Positions 1-6,476 of a stretch of DNA of 7,579 nucleotides are shown here, in pieces. The notes below the pieces were generated by a model. It was not told where the DNA came from and did not search any database. It was given only the letters and a program-made list of their open reading frames with translations. How positions within the stretch are numbered: the first letter of the stretch is position 1; each line of letters starts with the position of its first letter. The DNA lies in assembly GCA_029851945.1 (NCBI GenBank), contig JARKUZ010000070.1, forward strand, positions 1-7,579. The letters are read 5' to 3'. A program made the translations under genes and the position numbers. The stretch comes from Terrisporobacter sp. GTDB lineage: Bacteria; Bacillota_A; Clostridia; Peptostreptococcales; Peptostreptococcaceae.

Positions 1-5
1 ATCAT
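1..5 (-). CDS. 5' tip of a divergent gene cut by the left edge
   Basis: Only an ATG (complement of 3-5) and two bases of the next codon lie inside the window, so the product cannot be identified. The start is supported by a GGAGG ribosome-binding site (complement of 11-15) five bases upstream. The gene would be divergent from the HD-domain gene and share its upstream AT-rich region. It is inferred from the SD-plus-ATG arrangement alone. Confidence 0.45.
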
Positions 6-38
6 AGTTACCTCCAATTTTTCCTATTATATGTACTA

Positions 39-67
39 ATTATACAATAATTATATTATTATTATAA
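39..67 (-). promoter_or_regulatory. Possible sigma-A promoter for the left-edge divergent gene
   Basis: Read on the minus strand there is a perfect TATAAT -10 box (39-44), with TTATAA 17 bases upstream (62-67). It lies about 35 bases ahead of the ATG at 3-5. In DNA this AT-rich such matches arise by chance, so the support is the spacing plus the position ahead of a convincing start. Confidence 0.35.
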
Positions 68-132
68 ATATAGATAAAATTACAAATTAGTCATATAAAT
101 ATTTAAATCTCAAATAAATATACTTAAATTCG

Positions 133-163
133 CTGATTAATTATAGTAAAATTATTATATAAT
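133..163 (+). promoter_or_regulatory. Weak candidate promoter for the HD/MBL pair
   Basis: A perfect TATAAT (158-163) lies about 50 bases ahead of the TTG start. The best -35 candidates are CTGATT (133-138, 19-base spacer) or TGATTA (134-139, 18-base spacer), both poor. The rest of 16-200 is A/T-rich and I see no other structured element or coding stretch in it. Confidence 0.3.
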
Positions 164-214
164 TAAGATTTAAATTTTATAAATAAACTTTAAATTTAAA
201 AAGGAGGAATTAAT

Positions 215-1204
215 TTGGATTTACTTCATATATACAATAATGATTTTCCTTTATTTATAGATGAGTTAATAGAGGCTCCTGAATTTAAAAGACTAAGTAA
301 TATTGGTATGAACTGTGGATGTGAATACACTAGTTTTCCTGTCTTTTCTAAGGGGAAAAATTATACTAGATACAACCATAGCATAGGAGTTGCTCTTATA
401 ATTTGGCATTTTACAAAAGATATAAAACAGTCCATAGCAGGTCTTTTACATGATATAAGTTCTCCTGTATTTGCCCATGTAGTTGATTTTCTAAATGGAG
501 ATCATGAAGCTCAAGAGTCTACAGAAGAAAAAACACAAGAAATCATAGAAAACTCTATAGAAATACAAAAAATACTTAAAAAGTATAATTTAACGACTCA
601 AGATGTATATGACTATCATATATATCCTATTGCAGATAATGATTCTCCCCTTCTTTCAGCAGATAGATTAGAATATACTCTTGGCAATGCTTTTTATTAT
701 GGATTTAAATCTTTGAATGAAATTAAAAGCATATATGACGATTTAGCTGTAAGTAAAAATGAATTTGGACAAGATGAAATTTCTTTTAAAACTTTAAATA
801 AGGCTATAGAATTTACTTCTGTATCTATACTTAATTCTAAAGTATACACTGCTGACTATGATAGATTCTCTATGCAATATTTAGCTGATTTATTGAAATT
901 AGCAGTAGACAAAAATGTTATTAACATAAATGATTTATATACTACAGAAAATGAAGTTATAATGAAGTTGGAAAAAGATGAAGATATAAAATCAATGTGG
1001 GATAACTTTAGAAGTTTTTCTCAAGTTCTCACTTCTAAAGAAAAACCTAAAAAAGGATATTGGGTTAACATTCCTGCTAAAAAAAGATATATTAATCCTC
1101 AAGTAGTTTCTCAAGGTAGAGTTTCTAGTTTAAACGAAAAATTATCAAAAGATATAGATGATTTTTTAAGTGTGGATTTTAATATTTGGCTAAGTGGAAA
1201 ATAG
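215..1204 (+). CDS. HD-domain phosphohydrolase (dNTPase-like HD superfamily)
   Basis: A 329-residue cytoplasmic protein with the metal-binding HD signature: an early histidine in RYNHSIGV (H55), the HD doublet in LLHDISSP (H79-D80), a following FAHV (H88) and a later aspartate in ADRLEYT (D150). This H...HD...D order is that of metal-dependent phosphohydrolases acting on nucleotides or other phosphate esters. The N-terminal stretch PEFKRLSNIGMNCGCEYTSF resembles the lead-in of COG1078/dGTPase-like proteins; the C-terminal half is not recognised. The start is TTG, with AAGGAGG at 201-207 and a seven-base spacer. The next in-frame ATG (residue 32) lies inside the conserved lead-in and has no comparable site. 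It is followed 31 bases later by the MBL-fold gene, probably in one transcript. The substrate is unknown. Confidence 0.85.
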   Translation: MDLLHIYNNDFPLFIDELIEAPEFKRLSNIGMNCGCEYTSFPVFSKGKNYTRYNHSIGVALIIWHFTKDIKQSIAGLLHDISSPVFAHVVDFLNGDHEAQESTEEKTQEIIENSIEIQKILKKYNLTTQDVYDYHIYPIADNDSPLLSADRLEYTLGNAFYYGFKSLNEIKSIYDDLAVSKNEFGQDEISFKTLNKAIEFTSVSILNSKVYTADYDRFSMQYLADLLKLAVDKNVININDLYTTENEVIMKLEKDEDIKSMWDNFRSFSQVLTSKEKPKKGYWVNIPAKKRYINPQVVSQGRVSSLNEKLSKDIDDFLSVDFNIWLSGK

Positions 1205-1235
1205 CTATGAATATATATAATGAAAGGGATAAAAT

Positions 1236-1919
1236 ATGAAAATAACATACATTCATCACAGTAGTTTTAGTGTTGAGCTTGATAAATGCGTATTACTTTT
1301 TGATTATTTCCAGGGAAAACTTCCTAAGTTTGATAAAAATAAAAAACTATATGTATTTTCAAGCCACTCTCATCACGATCACTTTAATGAGTCAATTTTT
1401 AAATTACAAAAAATTCATTCTGATATAACTTATATACTTTCAGACGATATAAAAGTTCTAAAATCGGAAAACAAAAAATTTATAGGTGCCAATGAAAAAA
1501 TTATAGTAGATAATTTAGAAATAAAAACTCTTGAATCTAGCGATTTAGGAGTAGCATTTATTGTAAAAACTGAAAATAAAACTATTTATCACGCTGGTGA
1601 TTTAAACTGGTGGCATTGGGAGGGTGAAAACTCTCCTGAGGAGAACAAATTTGCAGAGAATAAATTTAAAAATGCTGTAGATAAGATAAAAGGTAAAAAT
1701 ATAGATCTTGCCTTTCTTCCTTTAGATAATAGACAAGGTGAGAAATATTATCTAGGATTTAATTATTTTATGAGAAATACTAATACTAAATTAGCATTTC
1801 CAATGCATTTTTTGGGACCTATTTCCTTAATTAAAACTTTCAAGAATTCTACTTATTCTTTAAATTATAATGATAAAATAATGGAAATAAGTCACGATGG
1901 TGAAGAATTTATTCTTTAA
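1236..1919 (+). CDS. MBL-fold metal-dependent hydrolase, UlaG/YtkL-like
   Basis: A 227-residue metallo-beta-lactamase-fold protein. Zinc-binding landmarks appear in order: HSHHDH at 44-49 (the HxHxDH motif), H119 followed by G121-D122 in IYHAGDLNWW, and a late histidine in FPMHF (H191). The opening ITYIHHSSFSVEL and the short length fit the Lactamase_B_3 group that includes UlaG (ascorbate-6-phosphate lactonase) and YtkL-type proteins, rather than true beta-lactamases or RNase J. There is no signal peptide, so it is presumably cytoplasmic. The ATG has a GAAAGGG site (1222-1228). It sits 31 bases after the HD-domain gene with no terminator between, so co-transcription is likely. Both neighbours are metal-dependent hydrolases; no shared pathway can be named. 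The substrate is not predictable. Confidence 0.85.
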   Translation: MKITYIHHSSFSVELDKCVLLFDYFQGKLPKFDKNKKLYVFSSHSHHDHFNESIFKLQKIHSDITYILSDDIKVLKSENKKFIGANEKIIVDNLEIKTLESSDLGVAFIVKTENKTIYHAGDLNWWHWEGENSPEENKFAENKFKNAVDKIKGKNIDLAFLPLDNRQGEKYYLGFNYFMRNTNTKLAFPMHFLGPISLIKTFKNSTYSLNYNDKIMEISHDGEEFIL

Positions 1920-1954
1920 ATATATGTTAGTAAAACTTTATAAAATTTATTAAG

Positions 1955-2086
1955 TTATATTTCTATTTTAATATATACAGATGGTTCCTTTGCTTCTATT
2001 GATACTCTCTTCCATATATTTGTGAGTTTAATATCATAGCTTAATTTTATACAACGATATTGGTAAAATTCACTATAGTATATTAA
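1955..2086 (-). pseudogene. Possible decayed C-terminal gene remnant, unidentified
   Basis: In the convergent gap, one minus-strand frame stays open for 43 codons between a TAG (complement of 2087-2089) and a TAA (complement of 1955-1957). It contains no ATG, GTG or TTG. The translation looks protein-like: it includes YDIKLTNIWKR and SIEAKEPSVYIKIEI, with alternating hydrophobic residues like a terminal beta strand. I do not recognise the family. It lies downstream of the terminator that ends the M20 operon. It may be the tail of a gene lost by deletion, or a chance open frame. Confidence 0.25.
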
Positions 2087-2131
2087 CTAAATTTACTATA
2101 GCTACCAGTAAGAATCGATACTAAACTACAA

Positions 2132-2173
2132 AGCAAAAAAGTATTACCAATTTTCCGGTAATACTTTTTTGTT
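2132..2173. terminator. Bidirectional intrinsic terminator between convergent operons
   Basis: Arms 2135-2148 and 2157-2170 form a perfect 14-bp stem (AAAAAAGTATTACC and its complement) around an eight-base loop. It extends one pair further with C2134-G2171, then a G-T wobble. The outer A/T pairs give a U-run in both directions. On the minus strand it lies nine bases after the M20 gene stop. On the plus strand it would stop transcription about 215 bases beyond the MBL gene. Confidence 0.85.
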
Positions 2174-2179
2174 ATTTTT

Positions 2180-3379
2180 TTAAAACTTAGTTAAACCTAA
2201 GTGATTTTTCTTAATTTCCTCAAGTAGATCATCTTCTAAGTAAATATCTAATGCACATCCTACCATTGCCTTTACTGATTTGTGAAGCTTATCATAAGCT
2301 TCTTCAGAATTTGCATAATTTAAAAACTCTTTTTCATGAACATATACCATTGGATTTATATCTAGAGCTATTTCTGTATACATAGTAGGACAAACTTGAC
2401 TTACATTACCTATATCTGTAGATCCTACTGGACCATCTTTTCCTTCTAATATATCCGTTATACCTACCTCAATTAAATTATTCTTTGTTATATCTTGAAG
2501 TACCTTGTTGTTTACTATATTGTCAGCAGAATTTTCAAAGTATCTATGAGTTAGCTTAGCTCCTGTCATTAACTCTGCACCTTTTGCACAATTTATAACT
2601 TTTTGAGTAACTTCATTTAAATAGCTTCTTTCACTAGCTCTTATATAAAACTTACAAGCTGATTTTTCTGGAACTATGTTTGGAGCTTCTCCTCCATTTG
2701 AAACTATACCATGTATTCTAACATCTGATTTTACATGTTGTCTTAGTGCATTTATCCCTGCAAAAGTAAGCTGTACTGCATCTAATGCATTAACTCCCAT
2801 ATGAGGATGACTAGCTGCATGTGCTGCTACTCCTTCAAAACTAAACTCTATTGAATCCATTGCCAAAGCTTTACAGTTTATATTATTAAAAGCTTCTATA
2901 TGCATTTGATAACATACATCAATATCATCAAAAGCCCCTGCTTTAACTAAATCACATTTTCCTCCCGTAGTTTCTTCAGCTGGTGTTCCCATTAATACAA
3001 TTTTTCCTTTAAAATTTTCTTTTAGCTTACTTAATACTATACAAGCCCCTAATGTCGATGCCGCAATCCAGTTATGTCCACAGGCATGAGCTGGTTCTTT
3101 ATTTTCTCCATATCCAGGTAATGCATCATACTCTGCTAAAAATGCTATAGTAGGCCCATCATTATCTCCTAATTCTGCTCTAAAAGCAGTATCTATGTTG
3201 CAGTATGGATAAATTGTATCAAATCCATACTCCCTTATTTTGTCAACTAGATATTTAGATGATATGTATTCTTTTTCTCCTATTTCTGGATTATTAAATA
3301 TAAAATCACACACTTCTTCTATTTCTTTTCCTAATTCATTCTCGATTTCATAAGCTCTTTTCTTTATACTTTCTATCAT
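2180..3379 (-). CDS. M20 metallopeptidase, AbgB / Xaa-Arg (beta-alanyl-lysine) dipeptidase type
   Basis: A 399-residue, full-length M20-family zinc amidohydrolase with no signal peptide. Landmarks: EYDALPG (83-89), HACGHN with C100 and H102 as ligand region, GTPAEE with catalytic/ligand glutamates E135-E136, H160, a lid/dimerisation domain from about 178 to 290 with AAHAASHPHMGVNALDA, and GSTDIGN plus H348 near the end. HACGHN, GTPAEETTGGK and GSTDIGNVS match the AbgB/ACY1L2 subgroup. Its mammalian member PM20D2 cleaves beta-alanyl-lysine and related dipeptides, while AbgB acts on p-aminobenzoyl-glutamate. Other members hydrolyse N-acyl amino acids. The ATG has a GGGGGGAAA site (within 3383-3391). 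It starts 16 bases after the transporter stop, so it shares the lysine-riboswitch leader. That context favours a lysine-releasing dipeptidase or acyl-lysine deacylase; this is inference. Confidence 0.88.
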   Translation of the reverse strand: MIESIKKRAYEIENELGKEIEEVCDFIFNNPEIGEKEYISSKYLVDKIREYGFDTIYPYCNIDTAFRAELGDNDGPTIAFLAEYDALPGYGENKEPAHACGHNWIAASTLGACIVLSKLKENFKGKIVLMGTPAEETTGGKCDLVKAGAFDDIDVCYQMHIEAFNNINCKALAMDSIEFSFEGVAAHAASHPHMGVNALDAVQLTFAGINALRQHVKSDVRIHGIVSNGGEAPNIVPEKSACKFYIRASERSYLNEVTQKVINCAKGAELMTGAKLTHRYFENSADNIVNNKVLQDITKNNLIEVGITDILEGKDGPVGSTDIGNVSQVCPTMYTEIALDINPMVYVHEKEFLNYANSEEAYDKLHKSVKAMVGCALDIYLEDDLLEEIKKNHLGLTKF

Positions 3380-3395
3380 AAATTTCCCCCCTATA

Positions 3396-4787
3396 TTAGA
3401 ACCCTATATATAATCCTATTGTTAAAAATACCATTGTAGTAATTACTAATATTATCATTAAAGGCATTATAAATCTAATCCACTTTGACCAAGGAATATT
3501 AGCTAGTGCTAGTGCTCCCATTAAAACGCCTGATGTAGGTGTTATTAAGTTAGTTATACCTATACCAAATTGATAAGCTGTAACTATTATTTGTCTAGAT
3601 ACATCTACTAAATCTCCAAGTGGTGCAAGAACAGGTACTGTAAGTGATGCAAGTCCTGATGCTGACGGTATTAAAAATGCTATTAGACCTTCTATTAAGA
3701 AAGTTAGATTTATAAATATAGCTTTTGGTAATCCATTTAATACATTTGCTGCAGAATTTAAGATTGTATCTATTATGTATCCATTTTCTGCTATTATTAC
3801 TATTCCACGTGCAAATGCTATACATAATCCTGCTGATATTAAATCCTTTGCTCCACTTGTAAACGAATTAACTATTTCATCTTGTTTAAGCCCTGACGCT
3901 ATTCCTGATATTACACCTATAACTGTAAATATCATTGCAATTTCACTTATGTACCAACCTTGTTTTAAAACTCCATATACCATAATTCCCATGCCTAATG
4001 TGAAAATTGCTATTACCATAGCTTCTCTTTTTGTAAACTCTTTTATATTTGTATCATTATTAGTTATTGCTTCTTGATTTAGTGATATCTCCTTCACTAA
4101 AGACTTTGTAGGATCTTTTTTAACTTTATTAGCATACATCATAACAAATCCTATACATATAGCTATAAATATTATAAACATAATGACTCTATACTCTATT
4201 CCAGAACCTGGCGCTATATGTGAAAGTGCCTGTGCTATACCTACAGAGAAAGGATTAGTTGTAGATGCTGCAAATCCAGCTCCAGCTCCTATAAATACTG
4301 TTGCCACTGCCGTTAATGAATCATATCCCATACTAGTCATAAGCGGAATAAATATCATATAAAAAGGTAGTGTTTCTTCACTCATTCCAAATGTTGTTCC
4401 ACCTAGTCCAAATAAAATCATCGAGATAGGTATTATTAAAAATTGAAATTTCCTCATTTTATTTACAGTATAAGCTATAATTGCTTCTATTGCACCTGTT
4501 TTATTAATTATTCCAAATGCTCCTCCAACTATTAAAACAAATCCAACTACTTCAGCTGCATCTATGAATCCATTTATAGGTGCTGTAAATACTTCAGTAA
4601 TTCCTTGTGGATTTGATGATACTTTCTCATAAGTTCCAGCTACAACAACCATTTTTCCTTCTATATCTTCTCTTTCAAAACTTCCACTTGGTACTATCCA
4701 AGTAAGAACTGCCATTACTATTATCAGTAAAAATATTATAGTAAGTGTACTCGGCATAGTAAACTTTCTCTTTCTTAAACTACTCAT
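3396..4787 (-). CDS. YfcC-family membrane transporter under lysine riboswitch control
   Basis: An integral membrane protein of 463 residues with about 11-12 hydrophobic segments, first helix at about 15-33. The early extracytoplasmic stretch (IVPSGSFER..., GTYEKV, PQGITEVFTAPINGFIDAAE) and the FVLIVGGAFGIINKTGA helix are typical of the YfcC/DcuC-ArcD-like group. Late motifs LIPSASGLASLTVP and NLITPTSGVLMGALALANIPW agree. Members carry amino acids, dipeptides or dicarboxylates, and substrates are poorly known. An in-frame ATG lies five codons upstream (4802), but the run GGGGGAA directly after it is an ideal ribosome-binding site for the ATG at 4787. I therefore choose the shorter form, MSSLRKRKF. 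It is the first gene of the riboswitch-led operon with the M20 peptidase. I infer uptake of lysine or a lysine-containing peptide/amide. Confidence 0.87.
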   Translation of the reverse strand: MSSLRKRKFTMPSTLTIIFLLIIVMAVLTWIVPSGSFEREDIEGKMVVVAGTYEKVSSNPQGITEVFTAPINGFIDAAEVVGFVLIVGGAFGIINKTGAIEAIIAYTVNKMRKFQFLIIPISMILFGLGGTTFGMSEETLPFYMIFIPLMTSMGYDSLTAVATVFIGAGAGFAASTTNPFSVGIAQALSHIAPGSGIEYRVIMFIIFIAICIGFVMMYANKVKKDPTKSLVKEISLNQEAITNNDTNIKEFTKREAMVIAIFTLGMGIMVYGVLKQGWYISEIAMIFTVIGVISGIASGLKQDEIVNSFTSGAKDLISAGLCIAFARGIVIIAENGYIIDTILNSAANVLNGLPKAIFINLTFLIEGLIAFLIPSASGLASLTVPVLAPLGDLVDVSRQIIVTAYQFGIGITNLITPTSGVLMGALALANIPWSKWIRFIMPLMIILVITTMVFLTIGLYIGF

Positions 4788-4802
4788 TTTTGATTCCCCC
4801 AT

Positions 4803-4931
4803 TTTGTAAGTTAAAATATTTGATTATCCCTTTACTTTTGCTATCATAGACTGTATAGATGTAAAATTTACTTCACTTAAGTCCCGCGTGGACGCTCCTC
4901 TTCATATCGCCAACTACTTCGTCCGTTGCTC
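4803..4931 (-). other. Leader segment between riboswitch terminator and transporter start
   Basis: This is the 3' part of the operon leader, read only when the terminator is bypassed. Its first 60 bases (about 4870-4931) are much richer in G and C than the AT-rich rest. They hold two mutually exclusive short hairpins on the RNA: GGACG (4920-4924) with CGUCC (4890-4894), or GUCC (4890-4893) with GGAC (4881-4884). A ten-codon ATG frame at 4905-4873 has no ribosome-binding site and is probably not translated. Another frame is open to 4822 but has no good start. The function is not recognised. Confidence 0.5.
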
Positions 4932-4964
4932 AAAAAAAGCCCAACATGAGTACATGTTGAGCTT
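4932..4964 (-). terminator. Intrinsic terminator of the lysine riboswitch expression platform
   Basis: On the minus-strand RNA, AAGCUCAACAUG (4964-4953) pairs with CAUGUUGGGCUU (4948-4937) over 12 bp around a UACU loop. A run of seven U (4938-4932) forms the tail. One pair is U-G, which holds only in the minus-strand transcript and would be an A-C mismatch on the plus strand. It lies 44 bases after the aptamer P1 stem and about 145 bases before the transporter ATG, the normal place for lysine-dependent attenuation. Confidence 0.9.
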
Positions 4965-5007
4965 AATATTCTAAATACAACATACCTACATCTTCCCTTT
5001 ATCTTAC

Positions 5008-5183
5008 TTAAGATAGCTCTCCATCAAAATTTGGGATAATTTTGATGACAGTACTGTACTTATTAAATACAGTCCCAGCACTAGCTTTGGACACTAGCAC
5101 TTCGGCACTTACTCCTTTCGTATTACTTCATTGGCTTCCGACCTCTTCAATACTAATCTTAGCAAATGCGACCTCTACCTCAA
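5008..5183 (-). promoter_or_regulatory. Lysine riboswitch (L box) aptamer
   Basis: A complete 176-base lysine-sensing aptamer. P1 is UUGAGGUAG (5183-5175) with CUAUCUUAA (5016-5008), 9 bp. Conserved core strings appear in order: UAGAGGUCGCA, then AGUAUU, ACGAAAGGAGUAAGUGCCGAAG in two pieces, CUGUCAUC and GGAGAGCUAUC. This is the same order as in the Bacillus subtilis lysC L box. One peripheral stem pairs AGUGCUAGU with GCUAGUGCU using wobbles; another is ACUGUA/UACAGU. The last hairpin pairs 5038-5046 with 5023-5031, a perfect 9 bp. Lysine binding should stabilise P1 and permit the downstream terminator, so lysine turns the operon off. It controls the YfcC transporter and M20 peptidase genes. 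Confidence 0.95.
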
Positions 5184-5232
5184 TCTTTTTATTAGATGAG
5201 GTAATATATATTAAGTTTTATTTATTGTAAGT

Positions 5233-5261
5233 ATTTTAGCATAATATGTAAAAATTGTAAA
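5233..5261 (-). promoter_or_regulatory. Sigma-A promoter of the lysine-riboswitch operon
   Basis: On the minus strand, TTTACA (5256-5261) and TAAAAT (5233-5238) are separated by exactly 17 bases. TGC precedes the -10 box (5239-5241), an extended -10 arrangement. Transcription would begin near 5226, about 43 bases before P1, giving a leader of about 440 bases. The rest of 5262-5400, between here and the FMN-enzyme gene, shows no convincing gene or terminator, only a small TTACA/TGTAA inverted repeat near 5292-5303. Confidence 0.75.
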
Positions 5262-5400
5262 TATTTTTATTTTTTAGTATTTTACTAATTATTACATTTG
5301 TAACGTAGCTTCTCACCATATTTCTAATCAAAGTACATACCAAAATTTGTAACTCACATTGGTCGATCTCTAATAAGTTGATACTATAACTATCTAATAA

Positions 5401-6417
5401 TTATTTAAATATAACCTTCCCATCTATATCTTTCACAGTTTGACATCCAGTAAGCCTCATCGTAGCCTCAAGCTCACCTATCACCTTATTTACATAAAGC
5501 TCAACACCTTCCTTACCTCCACCAAAAGATGCAGTAACAAAGGGTCTTCCTATAAGCACACCATCAGCTCCAAGCCCTATTAATTTAAGTACGTCAACCC
5601 CGCTTCTAACACCACCATCAACCAAAACAGTTAACTTATCTTTAACAGCTTCAGCTATATCAGGAAGTACTTCAGCAGCTCCTGGAGTACAATCTAAAAC
5701 TCTACCACCATGATTAGATACAACTATGGCATCTACACCAGCTTCTACAGCTAATAGAGCATCTTCCACAGTCATTATACCTTTTACTATAAATGGTAAA
5801 TTAGTAGCTGCTTTAAGTTCTTTTAATTCTTCTACTCCTTTTGGAACAACAGTTTTTCCATGCATAGATAAAGTAACTAAACCACATGCATCTACATCCA
5901 CACCTACTGCAAAAGCTCCAGCTTCTTCAGCAAGCTTTATTTTTCTTATTATATCTTCGTTTTGCCAAGGTTTTATAAATACTATACCTTGTCCCTCGTT
6001 ATCTTTTAATACATTCAAGTTATCTATCAAAAATTGATCTACAGCTGTATCTCCAACCATAGCATATATACCACATTCTGTGCAGCCTTCAACAACAGGT
6101 GTTATATACTCTGTTTCACTTATTTTACCACCCATATTTAAAGTAGTTCCTGTAACAGGTGCTGCAAATATTGGTGCTTTCATTTTCTTTCCAAATAGCT
6201 CTACTGAAGTATCTGGAGAAGATACATTATGTATAACCCTCATATTTATCTTAACATCTTGTAAACTTTTATAATTTTGTATGAAAGCAGATCCAGTATC
6301 TTTTCCTCCCATACCTGGAACTTCACCTGCACAAGCTACACCATTACAAACTTTACATACTTTACAACTTCCATTTAAATTTTCTCTTGCCTCTTTTAAT
6401 AACTCTTTATAATTCAT
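5401..6417 (-). CDS. FMN-dependent alpha-hydroxy-acid dehydrogenase/oxidase (lactate dehydrogenase-like)
   Basis: A 338-residue TIM-barrel flavoprotein of the FMN_dh family (lactate oxidase, glycolate oxidase, FMN lactate dehydrogenase). Active-site motifs are present: FIVKGIMT (K212), VVSNHGGRVLD (H236, R239), LVDGGVRSGVDVLK (D267, R271) and GVLIGRPF (R291), covering the FMN phosphate site, catalytic histidine and substrate arginine. The N terminus is unlike classical members. It is short and carries C18-x2-C21-x2-C24-x4-C29 followed by GEVPGMGG, possibly an iron-sulfur or structural metal site. I see no obvious equivalent of the first active-site tyrosine. It is cytoplasmic. It starts at ATG with AGGGGG (6426-6431) eight bases upstream, 59 bases after rnhB. 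No clear terminator follows it. The 2-hydroxy acid substrate is unknown; lactate is the default guess. Confidence 0.87.
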   Translation of the reverse strand: MNYKELLKEARENLNGSCKVCKVCNGVACAGEVPGMGGKDTGSAFIQNYKSLQDVKINMRVIHNVSSPDTSVELFGKKMKAPIFAAPVTGTTLNMGGKISETEYITPVVEGCTECGIYAMVGDTAVDQFLIDNLNVLKDNEGQGIVFIKPWQNEDIIRKIKLAEEAGAFAVGVDVDACGLVTLSMHGKTVVPKGVEELKELKAATNLPFIVKGIMTVEDALLAVEAGVDAIVVSNHGGRVLDCTPGAAEVLPDIAEAVKDKLTVLVDGGVRSGVDVLKLIGLGADGVLIGRPFVTASFGGGKEGVELYVNKVIGELEATMRLTGCQTVKDIDGKVIFK

Positions 6418-6476
6418 AATTATAACCCCCTATAAAGCAATAATTAACTTAATATTTCCTCCTATATAATTATATA
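6418..6476 (-). promoter_or_regulatory. Spacer between rnhB and the FMN enzyme, with two SD-like sites
   Basis: The 59-base gap has the AGGGGG site used by the FMN-enzyme gene and, further upstream, a second perfect AGGAGG (complement of 6457-6462). No ATG, GTG or TTG follows the second site at a useful distance. A TATAAT-containing AT palindrome lies next to the rnhB stop and could be a -10 box, but its -35 match is weak. The two genes may instead be co-transcribed. Confidence 0.35.

Noticed and set aside
2061..2107. Interrupted inverted repeat TGGTA + CTATAGTA with TACTATAG + TACCA
   Set aside because: The 8-bp inner stem is AT-rich with a 13-base loop and the outer arm needs a 7-versus-1 internal loop. 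It has no U-run, so it is not called as a terminator.
3595..4077. Reading frames overlapping the YfcC gene in other frames on both strands
   Set aside because: They have no ribosome-binding sites and sit wholly inside a well-supported membrane protein gene, so they are frame shadows.
4873..4905. Ten-codon ATG frame (MKRSVHAGLK) in the leader as a possible leader peptide
   Set aside because: No Shine-Dalgarno sequence precedes it, it has one lysine at each end only, and control is already explained by the riboswitch.
5042..5230. A 62-codon plus-strand reading frame opposite the operon leader
   Set aside because: It is antisense to the lysine aptamer and has no ribosome-binding site. Its codons are explained by the conserved RNA on the other strand.
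5236..5400. In-frame continuation of the FMN-enzyme frame past its TAA, open for about 54 codons
   Set aside because: The protein already ends at the usual family tail. The extension has no start with an SD site, runs into the operon promoter and looks like a chance open frame.
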